From a virus, in IMG/VR virus record IMGVR_UViG_3300042507_007150, positions 1 to 20,762 of that record: DNA of 20,762 nt; one strand, 5' to 3'. Shown here piece by piece: positions 1 through 5,966 of the stretch. The translations under genes and the position numbers were made by a program. Every line of letters starts with the position of its first letter. Position 1 is the stretch's first letter. A model generated the notes under the pieces. The model did not search any database. It was not told where the DNA came from and saw only the letters and a program-made list of their open reading frames with translations.

Positions 1-4
1 GAAG

Positions 5-29
5 CCCCGGCGGTGGTGGGCCGCCGGGG
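5..29 (-). terminator. GC-rich hairpin, possible terminator of the leftmost leftward gene
   Basis: Perfect 9-base-pair inverted repeat: CCCCGGCGG (5-13) and CCGCCGGGG (21-29) around a 7-base loop. It lies 12 bases past the stop codon of the leftward gene ending at 42, the right place for a terminator. A T-run after the stem cannot be checked because the window ends four bases beyond it. A run of ten G (26-35) overlaps the stem. Confidence 0.45.
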
Positions 30-41
30 GGGGGGTTGGTT

Positions 42-335
42 TCAGAGCGCGGTGCGGAGCCCGGTGAAGTTCTCGAAGAGCCCGCGGAGCTGGTCGCCGT
101 AGACCATCGCGAAGCTCTTGACCTCGCGCACCTTGACGCCGCGGCCCGCGTAGAACGTCACCGCGTAGGTGTCGCTCGGGCTGAGCTCAATGCGAACGCG
201 GTTAGCCTTCGGCGAGCCCTTGAACTGAAACATGAGATCGGTCTTTCCCGAGAGAAACGAGTGCGCGTCGAGCATCGCGACGAGTCGGTTGATCTTGCCG
301 CCGCAGAGCTGGTGGATGGTGATGTCGATGTTCAT
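42..335 (-). CDS. Small conserved phage protein, function unknown
   Basis: A 97-residue protein starting at ATG 335 behind a GAAAGAAG ribosome-binding site. The second half (residues 52-97) has the pattern S-x-S-D-T-Y-x-V-x-F, then V-Y-x-D-Q-L, then F-E-N-F-T-G-L. From memory this matches a very common class of small phage proteins of unknown role, whose members share a DxYxVxF strand and a VYxDQLxxxFxxxTGL ending; I could not search to confirm it. No signal peptide, membrane segment or cysteine pair is visible. It is the last gene of the leftward block, 283 bases downstream of the prim-pol/helicase stop, and has its own promoter candidate at 383-411. Real gene: fairly sure. Function: not assigned. 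Confidence 0.75.
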   Translation of the reverse strand: MNIDITIHQLCGGKINRLVAMLDAHSFLSGKTDLMFQFKGSPKANRVRIELSPSDTYAVTFYAGRGVKVREVKSFAMVYGDQLRGLFENFTGLRTAL

Positions 336-382
336 GGTTCGCTTCTTTCAGTTTCCGGCGGGTTCGCCGTTGGTATGTGCAC

Positions 383-411
383 ACTATGCAACACGAACGA
401 GAGACATGCAA
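383..411 (-). promoter_or_regulatory. Leftward promoter candidate for the gene at 42-335
   Basis: Read on the minus strand, TTGCAT (411-406), a 17-base spacer and CATAGT (388-383) give -35 and -10 elements with ideal spacing; the -10 matches TATAAT at four of six places. The expected start near 376 leaves a leader of about 40 bases before ATG 335. An A/T-rich inverted repeat (415-439) lies just upstream, as it does for the promoter candidate of the helix-turn-helix gene. Confidence 0.45.
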
Positions 412-414
412 GAG

Positions 415-439
415 GAAAAACGACGTGGGTGCGTTTTTC
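415..439. repeat. A/T-rich inverted repeat upstream of a leftward promoter
   Basis: GAAAAACG (415-422) and CGTTTTTC (432-439) form an exact 8-base inverted repeat with a 9-base centre. It stands out in a GC-rich genome. The dyad at 2719-2744 has the same design, and both abut a TTGC-type -35 element on the leftward side. It may be an operator, an A-tract UP-like element, or a shared binding site for a phage regulator. Confidence 0.5.
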
Positions 440-506
440 TTTCTTCGTATCTCCGACGCGCTGCGCAACGTTTGTGCGTCAAACGGTCCCAACTCTCGCC
501 TGCATC

Positions 507-621
507 GTTGACCCTTTTGACCCTCCCCTTAGGGAGGGAGGGTCAGGGAGGGTCATGCACGACGCCTTTGCCCCCTGTTGACCCTAGGGTCACTCAGGGT
601 CACTCAGGGTCAACAGGGTCA
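507..621. repeat. Nine-copy AGGGTCA/TGACCCT heptamer array, possible iterons or operator cluster
   Basis: AGGGTCA occurs at 539-545, 549-555, 586-592, 596-602, 606-612 and 615-621. Its complement TGACCCT occurs at 509-515, 518-524 and 579-585. Within groups the spacing is 9 or 10 bases, about one helical turn, so the copies face one side of the DNA. Larger inverted repeats are built from them: GACCCTCCC (519-527) with GGGAGGGTC (536-544), and CTGTTGACCCT (575-585) with AGGGTCAACAG (606-616). The array fills part of the non-coding region 336-618, and its last copy contains the stop codon of the prim-pol/helicase gene. Phased short repeats beside a primase suggest a replication origin; an operator cluster or an elaborate terminator are alternatives. 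Confidence 0.65.
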
Positions 622-2502
622 ACGCTTCAGCTTCTCAACCATACCGGCAACCATCATGAGGTCGTCGGCAACGATCCACCCGTGCTCGTGCGCGGTGATG
701 CACCCGGCGGCGATGAGCTTCGAGATGAGCCCGTCGTCTCGACTCGGGTTGAGCTGATTCCGCACCGTGCGCTCGGTGAAGTCGCAGTTCTCGACCATCC
801 ACGTCTTCATCGCGGAGCGGCTGACGTAGGGGCGGTCGCCCCGCATCTCCATCCCGCCGAAGGCCCAGGCGCGTTCGAACTTCTGCCGCGCTTCGTCGAC
901 CTTGCTCGGCTTCTTCCGCATCGGCGTTGCCTCACCTTCCGCCGCCGTCAGCACGGCGGACGTCACGGCGACCCCGTCCTCGTCGAACCAGCCCTCGATC
1001 TGCACCGAGAGAAGCTGCGCGAAGACGGGCGCCGCAAGCTCGGCGTCCTTGCTCTTGCGCTGCACGATCTCAATGGGGCCGTCGCCCTTCGGCGGAACGA
1101 CGCTGATCTCGATGTCGAGCGCCCCGCGCCAAGCGGAGCTACCTCGAGCCCGGTGCTGCGCCTCGTCGGAGACGCCGGTGTGATGCACGAGCACGACGGA
1201 GCACGCAAACTCGGCCATGAGGCGCGCGCAGGCGTCGAGCATCCGCCGTGCGTCCTGGGAGCTGTTCTCGTCGCCGGAGAGGAACCGGTGCAGGGTGTCG
1301 ACGATGATGACGCCGGGGCGCTCGGGGAGCTCGCGAATCGCGAGCGCGACGCGCTGGTAGCCCTCCGGCGTGTCGAGGTCGCACCCGGCCTTCGAGAGCC
1401 ACATGCGGAGCGACTTCACGCCGTGGTGCTGCTTCCAGGCCGCAACGCGCCCCCGAAGCCCGTGGTGCCCCTCCCCGGCGAGGTAGACGACGGGGCCGGG
1501 GCGGACCTTGCAGCCGTTCCAGTCTTCCACGTTGGCGGCCATCCGCAGCGCCCAGTCGAGCACGGCGAAGGTCTTCCCGCCGCCGGAGGGGCCGTGCACC
1601 ATGATGAGCGCGTCCGCTTGCCACCAGCCCTTGACGAGCCAGGAGATCGGGGCGGGCTTGCTCGCGAAGTCGTCGGCGGGGATGAGCCAGGCTTGCGCCG
1701 TCTCCTGTTCGAAGAGCCCCTCGACGACGATGTCGGCCATCGCGGCATTCGCTGCCGTGTCGTGCGCGAAGTCGTATCGGCTGATGGACTCGGCGATCTG
1801 GCGCACCTCCGAGGCCGGGAGCGGCATCTCGCACCGCTGCTCGTTGACGACGGCGAGCGCGGCATGAATCTCGGGCGCCGTCATTCCGTGGTGACGCATC
1901 GCACCGGCCAGCGCGGCGAGCCCGTCGTTCCGGTTGCCGGTGATGAACGACGCCCCGGCGACGAGCGCCCGTTTCGTCTTCCCGCGCTGGAGCTCGCCGA
2001 TGGCCGAGAGCCACTCGGGCGGAACGCCAGCAGGCGCCACCCCATCGAACGGGTCGCTCGACACCTCCCACCGGTACGCGCGCCCCTCAATCGTGCTCGG
2101 GAAGGCGAGGAAGTAACGCCCGTCGGCGAGCAGGTCGACGCCGTCGACGAGCTTGCACGAGCGGATGGACGGGTCGTGCGCGGCGAGAAAGTGCTGCCCG
2201 CCGCCCGCGGTGAGCTGGAGCGCCCCGGCCTCGAGCTCGCCGTGCTTCGCCGTCCACTCCGCGTAGCTGTCGTCGCCACCGTTGCGCGGGTCGATGTCGA
2301 AGACGACGAGCCCCGAGCGGCTACCCGCGGCGATGCCGATGTTGAGGTCGTCGCGTCCCTCGAACCACTTGCGAATGGTCGCCTCGTCCGTCGTCGCGTC
2401 GTGCACGCCGTGCGCCGTCGCCGGAAGCTTCCCGTTCGGGACGATGGGCAGCACCGGCCAGCCCCACGAGGCATAGGCAAGCGCGGCTTCGAGGCGCGTC
2501 AC
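619..2502 (-). CDS. Bifunctional prim-pol / RecA-fold helicase (phage replication protein)
   Basis: A 627-residue replication protein expected to make primers and unwind DNA at the fork. Residues 4-150 match the bifunctional primase/polymerase N-terminal domain (PF09250 type): the catalytic acidic pair is D69 and D71 in FDIDPRNGG, followed by TAGGGQHF (98-105) and a third acidic site near D120-D123. Residues about 275-470 are a RecA-like AAA_25/RepA-type ATPase: Walker A GPSGGGKT (304-311), Walker B VIIVDT (398-403) and VLVHHTG (437-443). The last 90 residues look like a winged-helix region. The start is GTG 2502, whose GTGA overlaps the stop of the upstream helix-turn-helix gene. An open N-terminal extension to 2730 is arginine-rich and runs through that gene, so I rejected it. 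The stop codon lies inside the heptamer array at 507-621. Confidence 0.92.
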   Translation of the reverse strand: MTRLEAALAYASWGWPVLPIVPNGKLPATAHGVHDATTDEATIRKWFEGRDDLNIGIAAGSRSGLVVFDIDPRNGGDDSYAEWTAKHGELEAGALQLTAGGGQHFLAAHDPSIRSCKLVDGVDLLADGRYFLAFPSTIEGRAYRWEVSSDPFDGVAPAGVPPEWLSAIGELQRGKTKRALVAGASFITGNRNDGLAALAGAMRHHGMTAPEIHAALAVVNEQRCEMPLPASEVRQIAESISRYDFAHDTAANAAMADIVVEGLFEQETAQAWLIPADDFASKPAPISWLVKGWWQADALIMVHGPSGGGKTFAVLDWALRMAANVEDWNGCKVRPGPVVYLAGEGHHGLRGRVAAWKQHHGVKSLRMWLSKAGCDLDTPEGYQRVALAIRELPERPGVIIVDTLHRFLSGDENSSQDARRMLDACARLMAEFACSVVLVHHTGVSDEAQHRARGSSAWRGALDIEISVVPPKGDGPIEIVQRKSKDAELAAPVFAQLLSVQIEGWFDEDGVAVTSAVLTAAEGEATPMRKKPSKVDEARQKFERAWAFGGMEMRGDRPYVSRSAMKTWMVENCDFTERTVRNQLNPSRDDGLISKLIAAGCITAHEHGWIVADDLMMVAGMVEKLKR

Positions 2503-2672
2503 TTGCGGGCCTCGAGGTACGCGGAGAGCGCAGCGACGACGGAGCTCTTCGGGTCGAGCGTGCTCCCGTCGCGGATGCGCGCGATCGTCGTGACGTGGAT
2601 CCCTGTTGCCTTCGCGACGACGTTCAGCCGCCGGTCGGCAAGTGCGGTGCGAATCTGTTCGAGTGTGAGCAT
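2499..2672 (-). CDS. Small helix-turn-helix DNA-binding protein
   Basis: A 57-residue protein from ATG 2672. Residues 4-50 fit a Cro/XRE-type helix-turn-helix: LEQIRTALADRRL, then VVAKATGIHVTTIARIRDG (about 17-35, the turn being TGI and TTIARIRDG the likely recognition helix). Tiny single-domain proteins of this type are common in phages. It is first in the leftward replication operon, and its TGA overlaps the GTG of the prim-pol/helicase (GTGA), so the two are probably co-translated. The divergent control region with strong dyads lies just upstream, so self-regulation is a reasonable inference. No good Shine-Dalgarno site precedes the ATG, and the -10 candidate lies only nine bases from it, so the message may be leaderless. 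Confidence 0.8.
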   Translation of the reverse strand: MLTLEQIRTALADRRLNVVAKATGIHVTTIARIRDGSTLDPKSSVVAALSAYLEARK

Positions 2673-2681
2673 GGCGCGAAC

Positions 2682-2711
2682 ATCGTACCAGCGCGCGAAA
2701 ACGAAGCGCAA
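2682..2711 (-). promoter_or_regulatory. Leftward promoter candidate for the HTH and prim-pol operon
   Basis: On the minus strand, TTGCGC (2711-2706), an 18-base spacer and TACGAT (2687-2682) form a promoter-like pair; the -10 matches four of six consensus bases. The expected transcription start is within a few bases of ATG 2672, which would make a leaderless or near-leaderless message. Confidence 0.4.
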
Positions 2712-2751
2712 GAAAAAAGAAAAAGCGCACCGATGCGTTTTTTCGTTGCGC
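2706..2751. promoter_or_regulatory. Symmetric dyad at the centre of the divergent control region
   Basis: Outer arms GCGCAA (2706-2711) and TTGCGC (2746-2751) are exact inverted copies and could serve as -35 elements for leftward and rightward transcription. Inside them, GAAAAAGCGCA (2719-2729) pairs with TGCGTTTTTTC (2734-2744) apart from one G-T wobble, around the loop CCGA. This is the most A/T-rich stretch in the area. Together it reads as a shared operator for back-to-back promoters. Confidence 0.55.
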
Positions 2752-2774
2752 GTTCGTGATGCATGACGTAAGGT
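2746..2774 (+). promoter_or_regulatory. Rightward promoter candidate for the early operon
   Basis: TTGCGC (2746-2751), a 17-base spacer and TAAGGT (2769-2774). The -10 matches only three of six consensus bases, so this rests mainly on position (divergent from the leftward promoter and ahead of gene 2827-3048) and the shared TTGC start of the -35. Confidence 0.3.
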
Positions 2775-2786
2775 CTCTTCATCGCC

Positions 2787-2806
2787 CAAACGGAATCACC
2801 CGACCG
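2787..2806 (+). repeat. 20-base leader repeat, first copy
   Basis: CAA-n-CGGAATCA-n-CCGACCG, 20 bases before ATG 2827. A second copy at 3108-3127 matches 18 of 20 bases and lies 16 bases before ATG 3144. Both would fall in the untranslated RNA just upstream of a start codon, suggesting either a shared regulatory element or a duplicated leader. Confidence 0.55.
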
Positions 2807-2826
2807 AGGCGGCAAGGAAACGAACC

Positions 2827-3048
2827 ATGAAGACCTCCGCTGCTCCCGCTTTTCTTTTTGTCAACGCCTCCGAGTGTGCAGCGATGATTGCCGAGGCTGC
2901 CGAAATGATTCCGCAGCACGTTGGAGCGCTCGAAACGGCGTCCGCCCGTAGCTGGTTGAAGGATGCGCGCATGTGGGAAAAGGCAAAGCACTTCGAAGCC
3001 GCGATGAAGTGCGCAGCGAAAAGCATTGAGTTCAGCAAGCGCGCGTAG
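2827..3048 (+). CDS. Small alanine-rich helical protein, first gene of the early operon
   Basis: A 73-residue protein from ATG 2827, behind AAGGAA. It is rich in Ala, Glu, Lys and Met and appears all-helical; residues 40-73 (SARSWLKDARMWEKAKHFEA and onward) look like one or two amphipathic helices. No cysteine pairs suitable for zinc, no membrane segment. Third codon positions are less GC-rich than in the replication genes downstream. I do not recognise a family. As the first product of the rightward operon, with the leader repeat just upstream, it could be a regulator or a host-takeover protein, but nothing in the sequence shows this. Confidence 0.7.
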   Translation: MKTSAAPAFLFVNASECAAMIAEAAEMIPQHVGALETASARSWLKDARMWEKAKHFEAAMKCAAKSIEFSKRA

Positions 3049-3075
3049 CGCTTTTGCGCAGCCCATGAGGGAGAC

Positions 3076-3094
3076 GCGGGGCTCGATGCCCCGC
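3076..3094 (+). other. GC-rich hairpin between the first two early genes
   Basis: GCGGGGC (3076-3082), loop TCGAT, GCCCCGC (3088-3094): a perfect 7-base-pair stem in the 95-base gap between genes. No T-run follows, so it is not a standard intrinsic terminator; it may be an RNA-processing or stability element or a weak attenuator. Confidence 0.4.
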
Positions 3095-3107
3095 CTGCGC
3101 ACCCCGA

Positions 3108-3127
3108 CAACCGGAATCAGCCGACCG
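3108..3127 (+). repeat. 20-base leader repeat, second copy
   Basis: CAA-n-CGGAATCA-n-CCGACCG again, 16 bases before ATG 3144; it differs from the copy at 2787-2806 at two positions. Here it lies in the gap between two genes of one operon. Confidence 0.55.
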
Positions 3128-3143
3128 TCGGAGAAAGACACCC

Positions 3144-3818
3144 ATGGCCATCAGCATCAAACGCACGTCGTCCGCGCACGCGAACGGCGTCAAGCTCCTC
3201 GTCTTCGGCGCCGCCGGAGCGGGGAAGACGACCCTCATCCGCACGCTTCCGAACCCCATCATCATCTCGGCGGAAGCCGGGCTCCTGTCGCTCGTCGGCG
3301 AGGACCTGCCCTACGTCGAGGTCGGCACGATGAAGGAGCTCCACGAGGCCTTCGCGTGGCTCACCGACTCGGAGGAGGCGCGCGGCTTCGAGTCCGTCGC
3401 GATCGACTCCATCAGCGAAGTGGCGGAGGTCGTCCTCAATCACGAGAAGAAGGTCGCGAAGGACCCGCGTCAGGCCTATGGCGCGATGCAGGAGCAGATG
3501 ACCGACTTGATTCGGGCGTTCCGCGACCTGCCGCGGAACGTCTACATGAGCGCGAAGCTCGAGAAGAGCGCCGACGAGATGGGCAAGGTCTTCTACGCCC
3601 CGTCGATGCCGGGCAACAAGACGGGCCAGGCGCTGCCGTACTTCTTCGACGAGGTGCTCGCCCTCCGCGTGGAGAAGGACGCCGAAGGCATCCCGCAGCG
3701 CGCGCTTATGTGCGCCCCCGACGGCCTCTGGACGGCGAAGGATCGCTCGGGTCGCCTCGACCCGTGGGAGCCCGCGGACCTCGGCGCCGTCATCCGCAAG
3801 ATCGGAGGTGCGGCGTGA
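3144..3818 (+). CDS. Sak4-type RecA-fold ATPase (AAA_24), phage recombination
   Basis: A 224-residue P-loop ATPase. Walker A is GAAGAGKT (22-29), Walker B is SVAIDS (84-89, D88), with a conserved YGAMQEQM (112-119) and a C-terminal strand-rich part with APDGLWTAKDRSGRLD (191-206). Order and length fit the AAA_24/Sak4 family, phage relatives of RecA/Rad51 cores that work with a single-strand-binding protein in annealing-type recombination. The start ATG 3144 follows GGAGAAAG. The next two genes, a conserved partner and a DUF669 protein, are the usual company of this family, which supports the call. Its stop overlaps the next gene's GTG (GTGA). Biochemical role here is inferred. Confidence 0.88.
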   Translation: MAISIKRTSSAHANGVKLLVFGAAGAGKTTLIRTLPNPIIISAEAGLLSLVGEDLPYVEVGTMKELHEAFAWLTDSEEARGFESVAIDSISEVAEVVLNHEKKVAKDPRQAYGAMQEQMTDLIRAFRDLPRNVYMSAKLEKSADEMGKVFYAPSMPGNKTGQALPYFFDEVLALRVEKDAEGIPQRALMCAPDGLWTAKDRSGRLDPWEPADLGAVIRKIGGAA

Positions 3819-4210
3819 ACGAGCTCGACGAACTCGCCCGCCAGTGGGCAGACGCGAAGCAGGACGAAGCGATCGCCGTCGCGCGGCGCCGGACCATCGA
3901 AGACCGTCTCGTCGAGCTCCTTGAGATCCCCGAGTCGAAGGAGGGCACGACGAACGCCACGACGGAGCAGGGCTGGGCGATCAAGATCGTCGGGCGCATG
4001 AACCGGAAGGTCGACGCCGAACGGTTGCAGGAACTGGCAGCGGAGCACGGGCTCTCCGAGCACCTCTCCTCGCTCTTCCGCTGGTCCGCCGACATCAACG
4101 CCGCCGCCTGGAAGGCCGCAGCACAGAGCATAACGGCGCCGCTCACCGGCGCCATCACGACGACCCCCGGTCGCCCCTCGTTCACCATCACCCGCAAGGA
4201 AAGCAAGTAA
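3815..4210 (+). CDS. Conserved phage protein of the Sak4/DUF669 neighbourhood
   Basis: A 131-residue protein starting at GTG 3815, overlapping the ATPase stop. Residues 1-40 are a charged helix (TIEDRLVELL at 27-36). Then come GWAIKIVGRMNRKVDAERL (53-71), LFRWSADINAAAWK (87-100) and TTTPGRPSFTI (115-125). The string KVxxxMNRKxD ... LFRW ... W(K/R)xA ... TTxPxxPSF is one I associate with a small phage family that sits between a Sak4-type ATPase and a DUF669 protein, probably one of the DUF7173-like families; the name is from memory. Function unknown; by context an accessory of recombination or of single-strand DNA handling. Confidence 0.8.
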   Translation: MNELDELARQWADAKQDEAIAVARRRTIEDRLVELLEIPESKEGTTNATTEQGWAIKIVGRMNRKVDAERLQELAAEHGLSEHLSSLFRWSADINAAAWKAAAQSITAPLTGAITTTPGRPSFTITRKESK

Positions 4211-4212
4211 CC

Positions 4213-4677
4213 ATGGAATTTCAATTCGACGCCTCCGAAGTCCCCGCTGCCGAGCGCAGCTTCGAACTCCTCCCAGCCGGCTGGTACTCGGCGACCATCA
4301 CCGGTGCCGAGGTGCGCGCCACGAAGACCGGGACCGGCTCCTACCTCCGCGTGGAGTTCACCGTCGCCGACCCCGCCGGGCGCAAGGTCTGGTCGAACTA
4401 CAACGTCCGCAACGCGAACAGCGCGGCGGAAACCATCGGGCGCCAGCAGCTCGCCGAGCTCCTCCGCGCCGTCGGCAAGCCGCGCCTCGGCGACACCGAC
4501 GAGCTCCTCGGCTCGGCGGTCTCCATCAAGGTGAAGGTCCGCGAGGCGAGCGGAGGTTACGACGCCTCCAACGAGGTCGCCGGGTCGAAGGCGCTCGACG
4601 GCGCCGCGCCGCCGGCTCCTGCCGCCGCGAAGCCCGCCGCACCGACGAAGGCCGCACCGCCGTGGGCCAAGAAGTGA
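4213..4677 (+). CDS. DUF669 family protein, probable single-strand DNA-binding protein
   Basis: A 154-residue protein from ATG 4213, behind AAGGAAA. Residues 1-112 match the DUF669 (PF05037) layout: an N-terminal F-x-F-D strand, LLPAGWYSATITGAEVR (20-36), TGSYLRVEFTV (41-51), then WSNYNVRNANSAAETIGRQQ (60-79), LLRAVGK (83-89) and a closing strand VSIKVKV (103-109). DUF669 proteins stand in for single-strand DNA-binding proteins in many phages and are encoded next to recombinases, as here. Residues 130-154 are an Ala/Pro/Lys-rich flexible tail ending PPWAKK instead of the acidic tip of cellular SSB. Its stop overlaps the next gene's GTG. Confidence 0.85.
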   Translation: MEFQFDASEVPAAERSFELLPAGWYSATITGAEVRATKTGTGSYLRVEFTVADPAGRKVWSNYNVRNANSAAETIGRQQLAELLRAVGKPRLGDTDELLGSAVSIKVKVREASGGYDASNEVAGSKALDGAAPPAPAAAKPAAPTKAAPPWAKK

Positions 4678-4922
4678 ATTTCACGCGCGGGCACCGCAGG
4701 GCGCCCGCGTTCCAAGTTGGCGAGGTCGTCGGCGTGCACGAGGTAACGCACGCCGGCGATCCCGCCGCTTACGCCGACCGCCGTCGCGTTGCCGTCCGGT
4801 GCACGCGCTGCGGCTCGAGGTGGACGGTGCTCGAGTGCTGGCTCCGCTGGCTGCGCGGCGGGCGCGTGCGCGTGACGGGTTGCCTGCTTTGCTACGGAGG
4901 AGGAGACGATGTTCAGTCGTGA
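4674..4922 (+). CDS. Small zinc-ribbon protein
   Basis: An 82-residue protein. The chosen start is GTG 4674, whose GTGA overlaps the DUF669 stop; another in-frame GTG exists at 4662. C43-x2-C46 (VRCTRCGSRW) and C70-x2-C73 (GCLLC) make a four-cysteine zinc ribbon, with an extra C55 between them. The first half of the ribbon closely resembles the VRCTRCGAVA of the protein at 12659-13033, hinting at common descent. Residues 51-69 are rich in Trp, Leu and Arg. Probable nucleic-acid or protein-contact module; role unknown. Its last 14 bases overlap the next gene. Confidence 0.7.
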   Translation: MNFTRGHRRAPAFQVGEVVGVHEVTHAGDPAAYADRRRVAVRCTRCGSRWTVLECWLRWLRGGRVRVTGCLLCYGGGDDVQS

Positions 4923-5496
4923 CGAGATGCAGCGCGCGATCGAAGACGCGTTGAAGACGATGGAGGGCATCGCCCTCGAGCTCTACCGCCGCGGGCGGGA
5001 GCCGTTGCTGGAGGAGCTCGAGGCGGTGAAGCGCGAGCGCGACCAGGCCCGCGACAAGTACGAGGCGCTGGCCGTCCTCGTCGAAGGCTACCGGCGCGAG
5101 CGCGACGAGGCGCGAGGGCAGCGCGCGCGGATGGCCGAGCAGATCGCGACGCTCGATCGCAACGCCGAAACATTCATCAAGGACGCCCGGCGGATGCGAC
5201 GCGAGCGCGACGAGGCGCAAGCTCGGGTGGTCGACGCCGCGCTAATCCATGCGGACCTGGTGCGCGAGCGCGATGATGCGCGGGCGCAGCGTGACGCCGC
5301 CATCGCACGCATCACCGAGGTTGGCGTCATGGTCGCCACGAATGGGAACGAACTGGCGAAAGACGCCTACCGCCGCGGAGCGGAGGCCATGCGCGAAACG
5401 TGTGCAAACGCAATGCACCCGATCATGCGCTCCATGATCTCGCGAACCGAGGCAGCGCAAACGATCCGCGCCTTGCCGATTCCGGGAGAACCATGA
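4909..5496 (+). CDS. Coiled-coil protein with heptad-phased RERDxAR repeats
   Basis: A 195-residue, strongly charged helical protein from ATG 4909, after a very strong GGAGGAGGAG site. The motif RERD(Q/E/D)A(R/Q) occurs at residues 42-48, 63-69, 98-104 and 119-125, separated by 21, 35 and 21 residues, all multiples of seven, as in a continuous coiled coil. The tail (about 135-195) is less charged and has MRETCANAMHPIM. No enzymatic motif, signal or membrane segment. Coiled-coil proteins with RERDEAR blocks are frequent in phage early regions; a scaffolding or host-protein-binding role is possible but not shown. Confidence 0.75.
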   Translation: MFSRDEMQRAIEDALKTMEGIALELYRRGREPLLEELEAVKRERDQARDKYEALAVLVEGYRRERDEARGQRARMAEQIATLDRNAETFIKDARRMRRERDEAQARVVDAALIHADLVRERDDARAQRDAAIARITEVGVMVATNGNELAKDAYRRGAEAMRETCANAMHPIMRSMISRTEAAQTIRALPIPGEP

Positions 5497-5966
5497 TCGA
5501 CCTTGACGCAATCGAAGGCCGCGCGAATGCGGCGACGCCGGGACCTTGGACGTATCACGAGGGATGCGGATACGTTGAGGTCCCGCCATGTGGCGCGATT
5601 GAGTTCAAGCCAGGGTGGGAACGCTCGGTGCACTTCCTCGCGCGCGTTCACAACAACCACGTTGAAGGCGAAGACGGCCTCGGCTTTGACGGTGCCTTCA
5701 TCGCCCATGCCCGCACCGACGTGCCCGCGCTCATCGCCCGCGTGCGGGAGCTGGAGGCTGAGTGCGAGCGCATGAAGACGTTCGCGGCGCAGAACTTCGC
5801 CGCGATGATTCGCCAGGAGGCCGAGCAAATGCGTGAGTACGGCCTTTCCTACGAAGGCGTGCGCAAGGTGCTGCACGAGTACAACGACGGGGAAATCAGC
5901 TTTGGAAAGCTGATGGACCTGATTCGCGCCGCCGCGCGGGCGATGGCGGAGGATATGCAGAAATGA
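5493..5966 (+). CDS. Ead/Ea22-like phage early protein
   Basis: A 157-residue protein from ATG 5493, overlapping the previous stop (ATGA). The N-terminus LDAIEGRANAATPGPWTYH (4-22) followed by DGAFIAHARTDVPALIARVRELE (67-89) is the pattern of Ead/Ea22-like proteins (PF13935) and related actinophage and proteobacterial phage proteins. After it come a helix and a C-terminal block EGVRKVLHEYNDGEISFGKL (118-137). These early proteins are dispensable and of unknown function in the phages where they were described. The gene belongs to a run of small, translationally coupled accessory genes. Confidence 0.72.
   Translation: MIDLDAIEGRANAATPGPWTYHEGCGYVEVPPCGAIEFKPGWERSVHFLARVHNNHVEGEDGLGFDGAFIAHARTDVPALIARVRELEAECERMKTFAAQNFAAMIRQEAEQMREYGLSYEGVRKVLHEYNDGEISFGKLMDLIRAAARAMAEDMQK

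Larger units (their letters stand above)
336..618. other. Non-coding control region between the two leftward genes
   Basis: No convincing reading frame on either strand; open frames crossing it are shadows. It holds the promoter candidate at 383-411, the A/T-rich inverted repeat at 415-439 and the heptamer array at 507-621. I see nothing further in 440-506 apart from scattered GCGCAACG/TTTGTGCG inverted fragments. Confidence 0.65.

Noticed and set aside
2503-2730. 76-residue N-terminal extension of the prim-pol frame
   Set aside because: It is Arg/His-rich, lies across the HTH gene and its promoter, and a GTG with perfect overlap to the HTH stop is available at 2502.
232-2766. 844-codon open frame on the plus strand
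   Set aside because: It is antisense to the prim-pol/helicase, which has clear motifs. The translation is Arg/His/Leu/Gly-rich without any domain, as expected for a mirror frame in GC-rich DNA.
3076-3094. Intrinsic terminator between the first two early genes
   Set aside because: A good hairpin but no T-run after it, and the genes on both sides look like one operon; kept only as a hairpin.
3026-3814. Rightward frame upstream of the 131-residue gene, overlapping the ATPase
   Set aside because: The Arg/Gly/Pro-rich reading is the shifted frame of the Sak4-type ATPase; only the part from GTG 3815 looks like protein.
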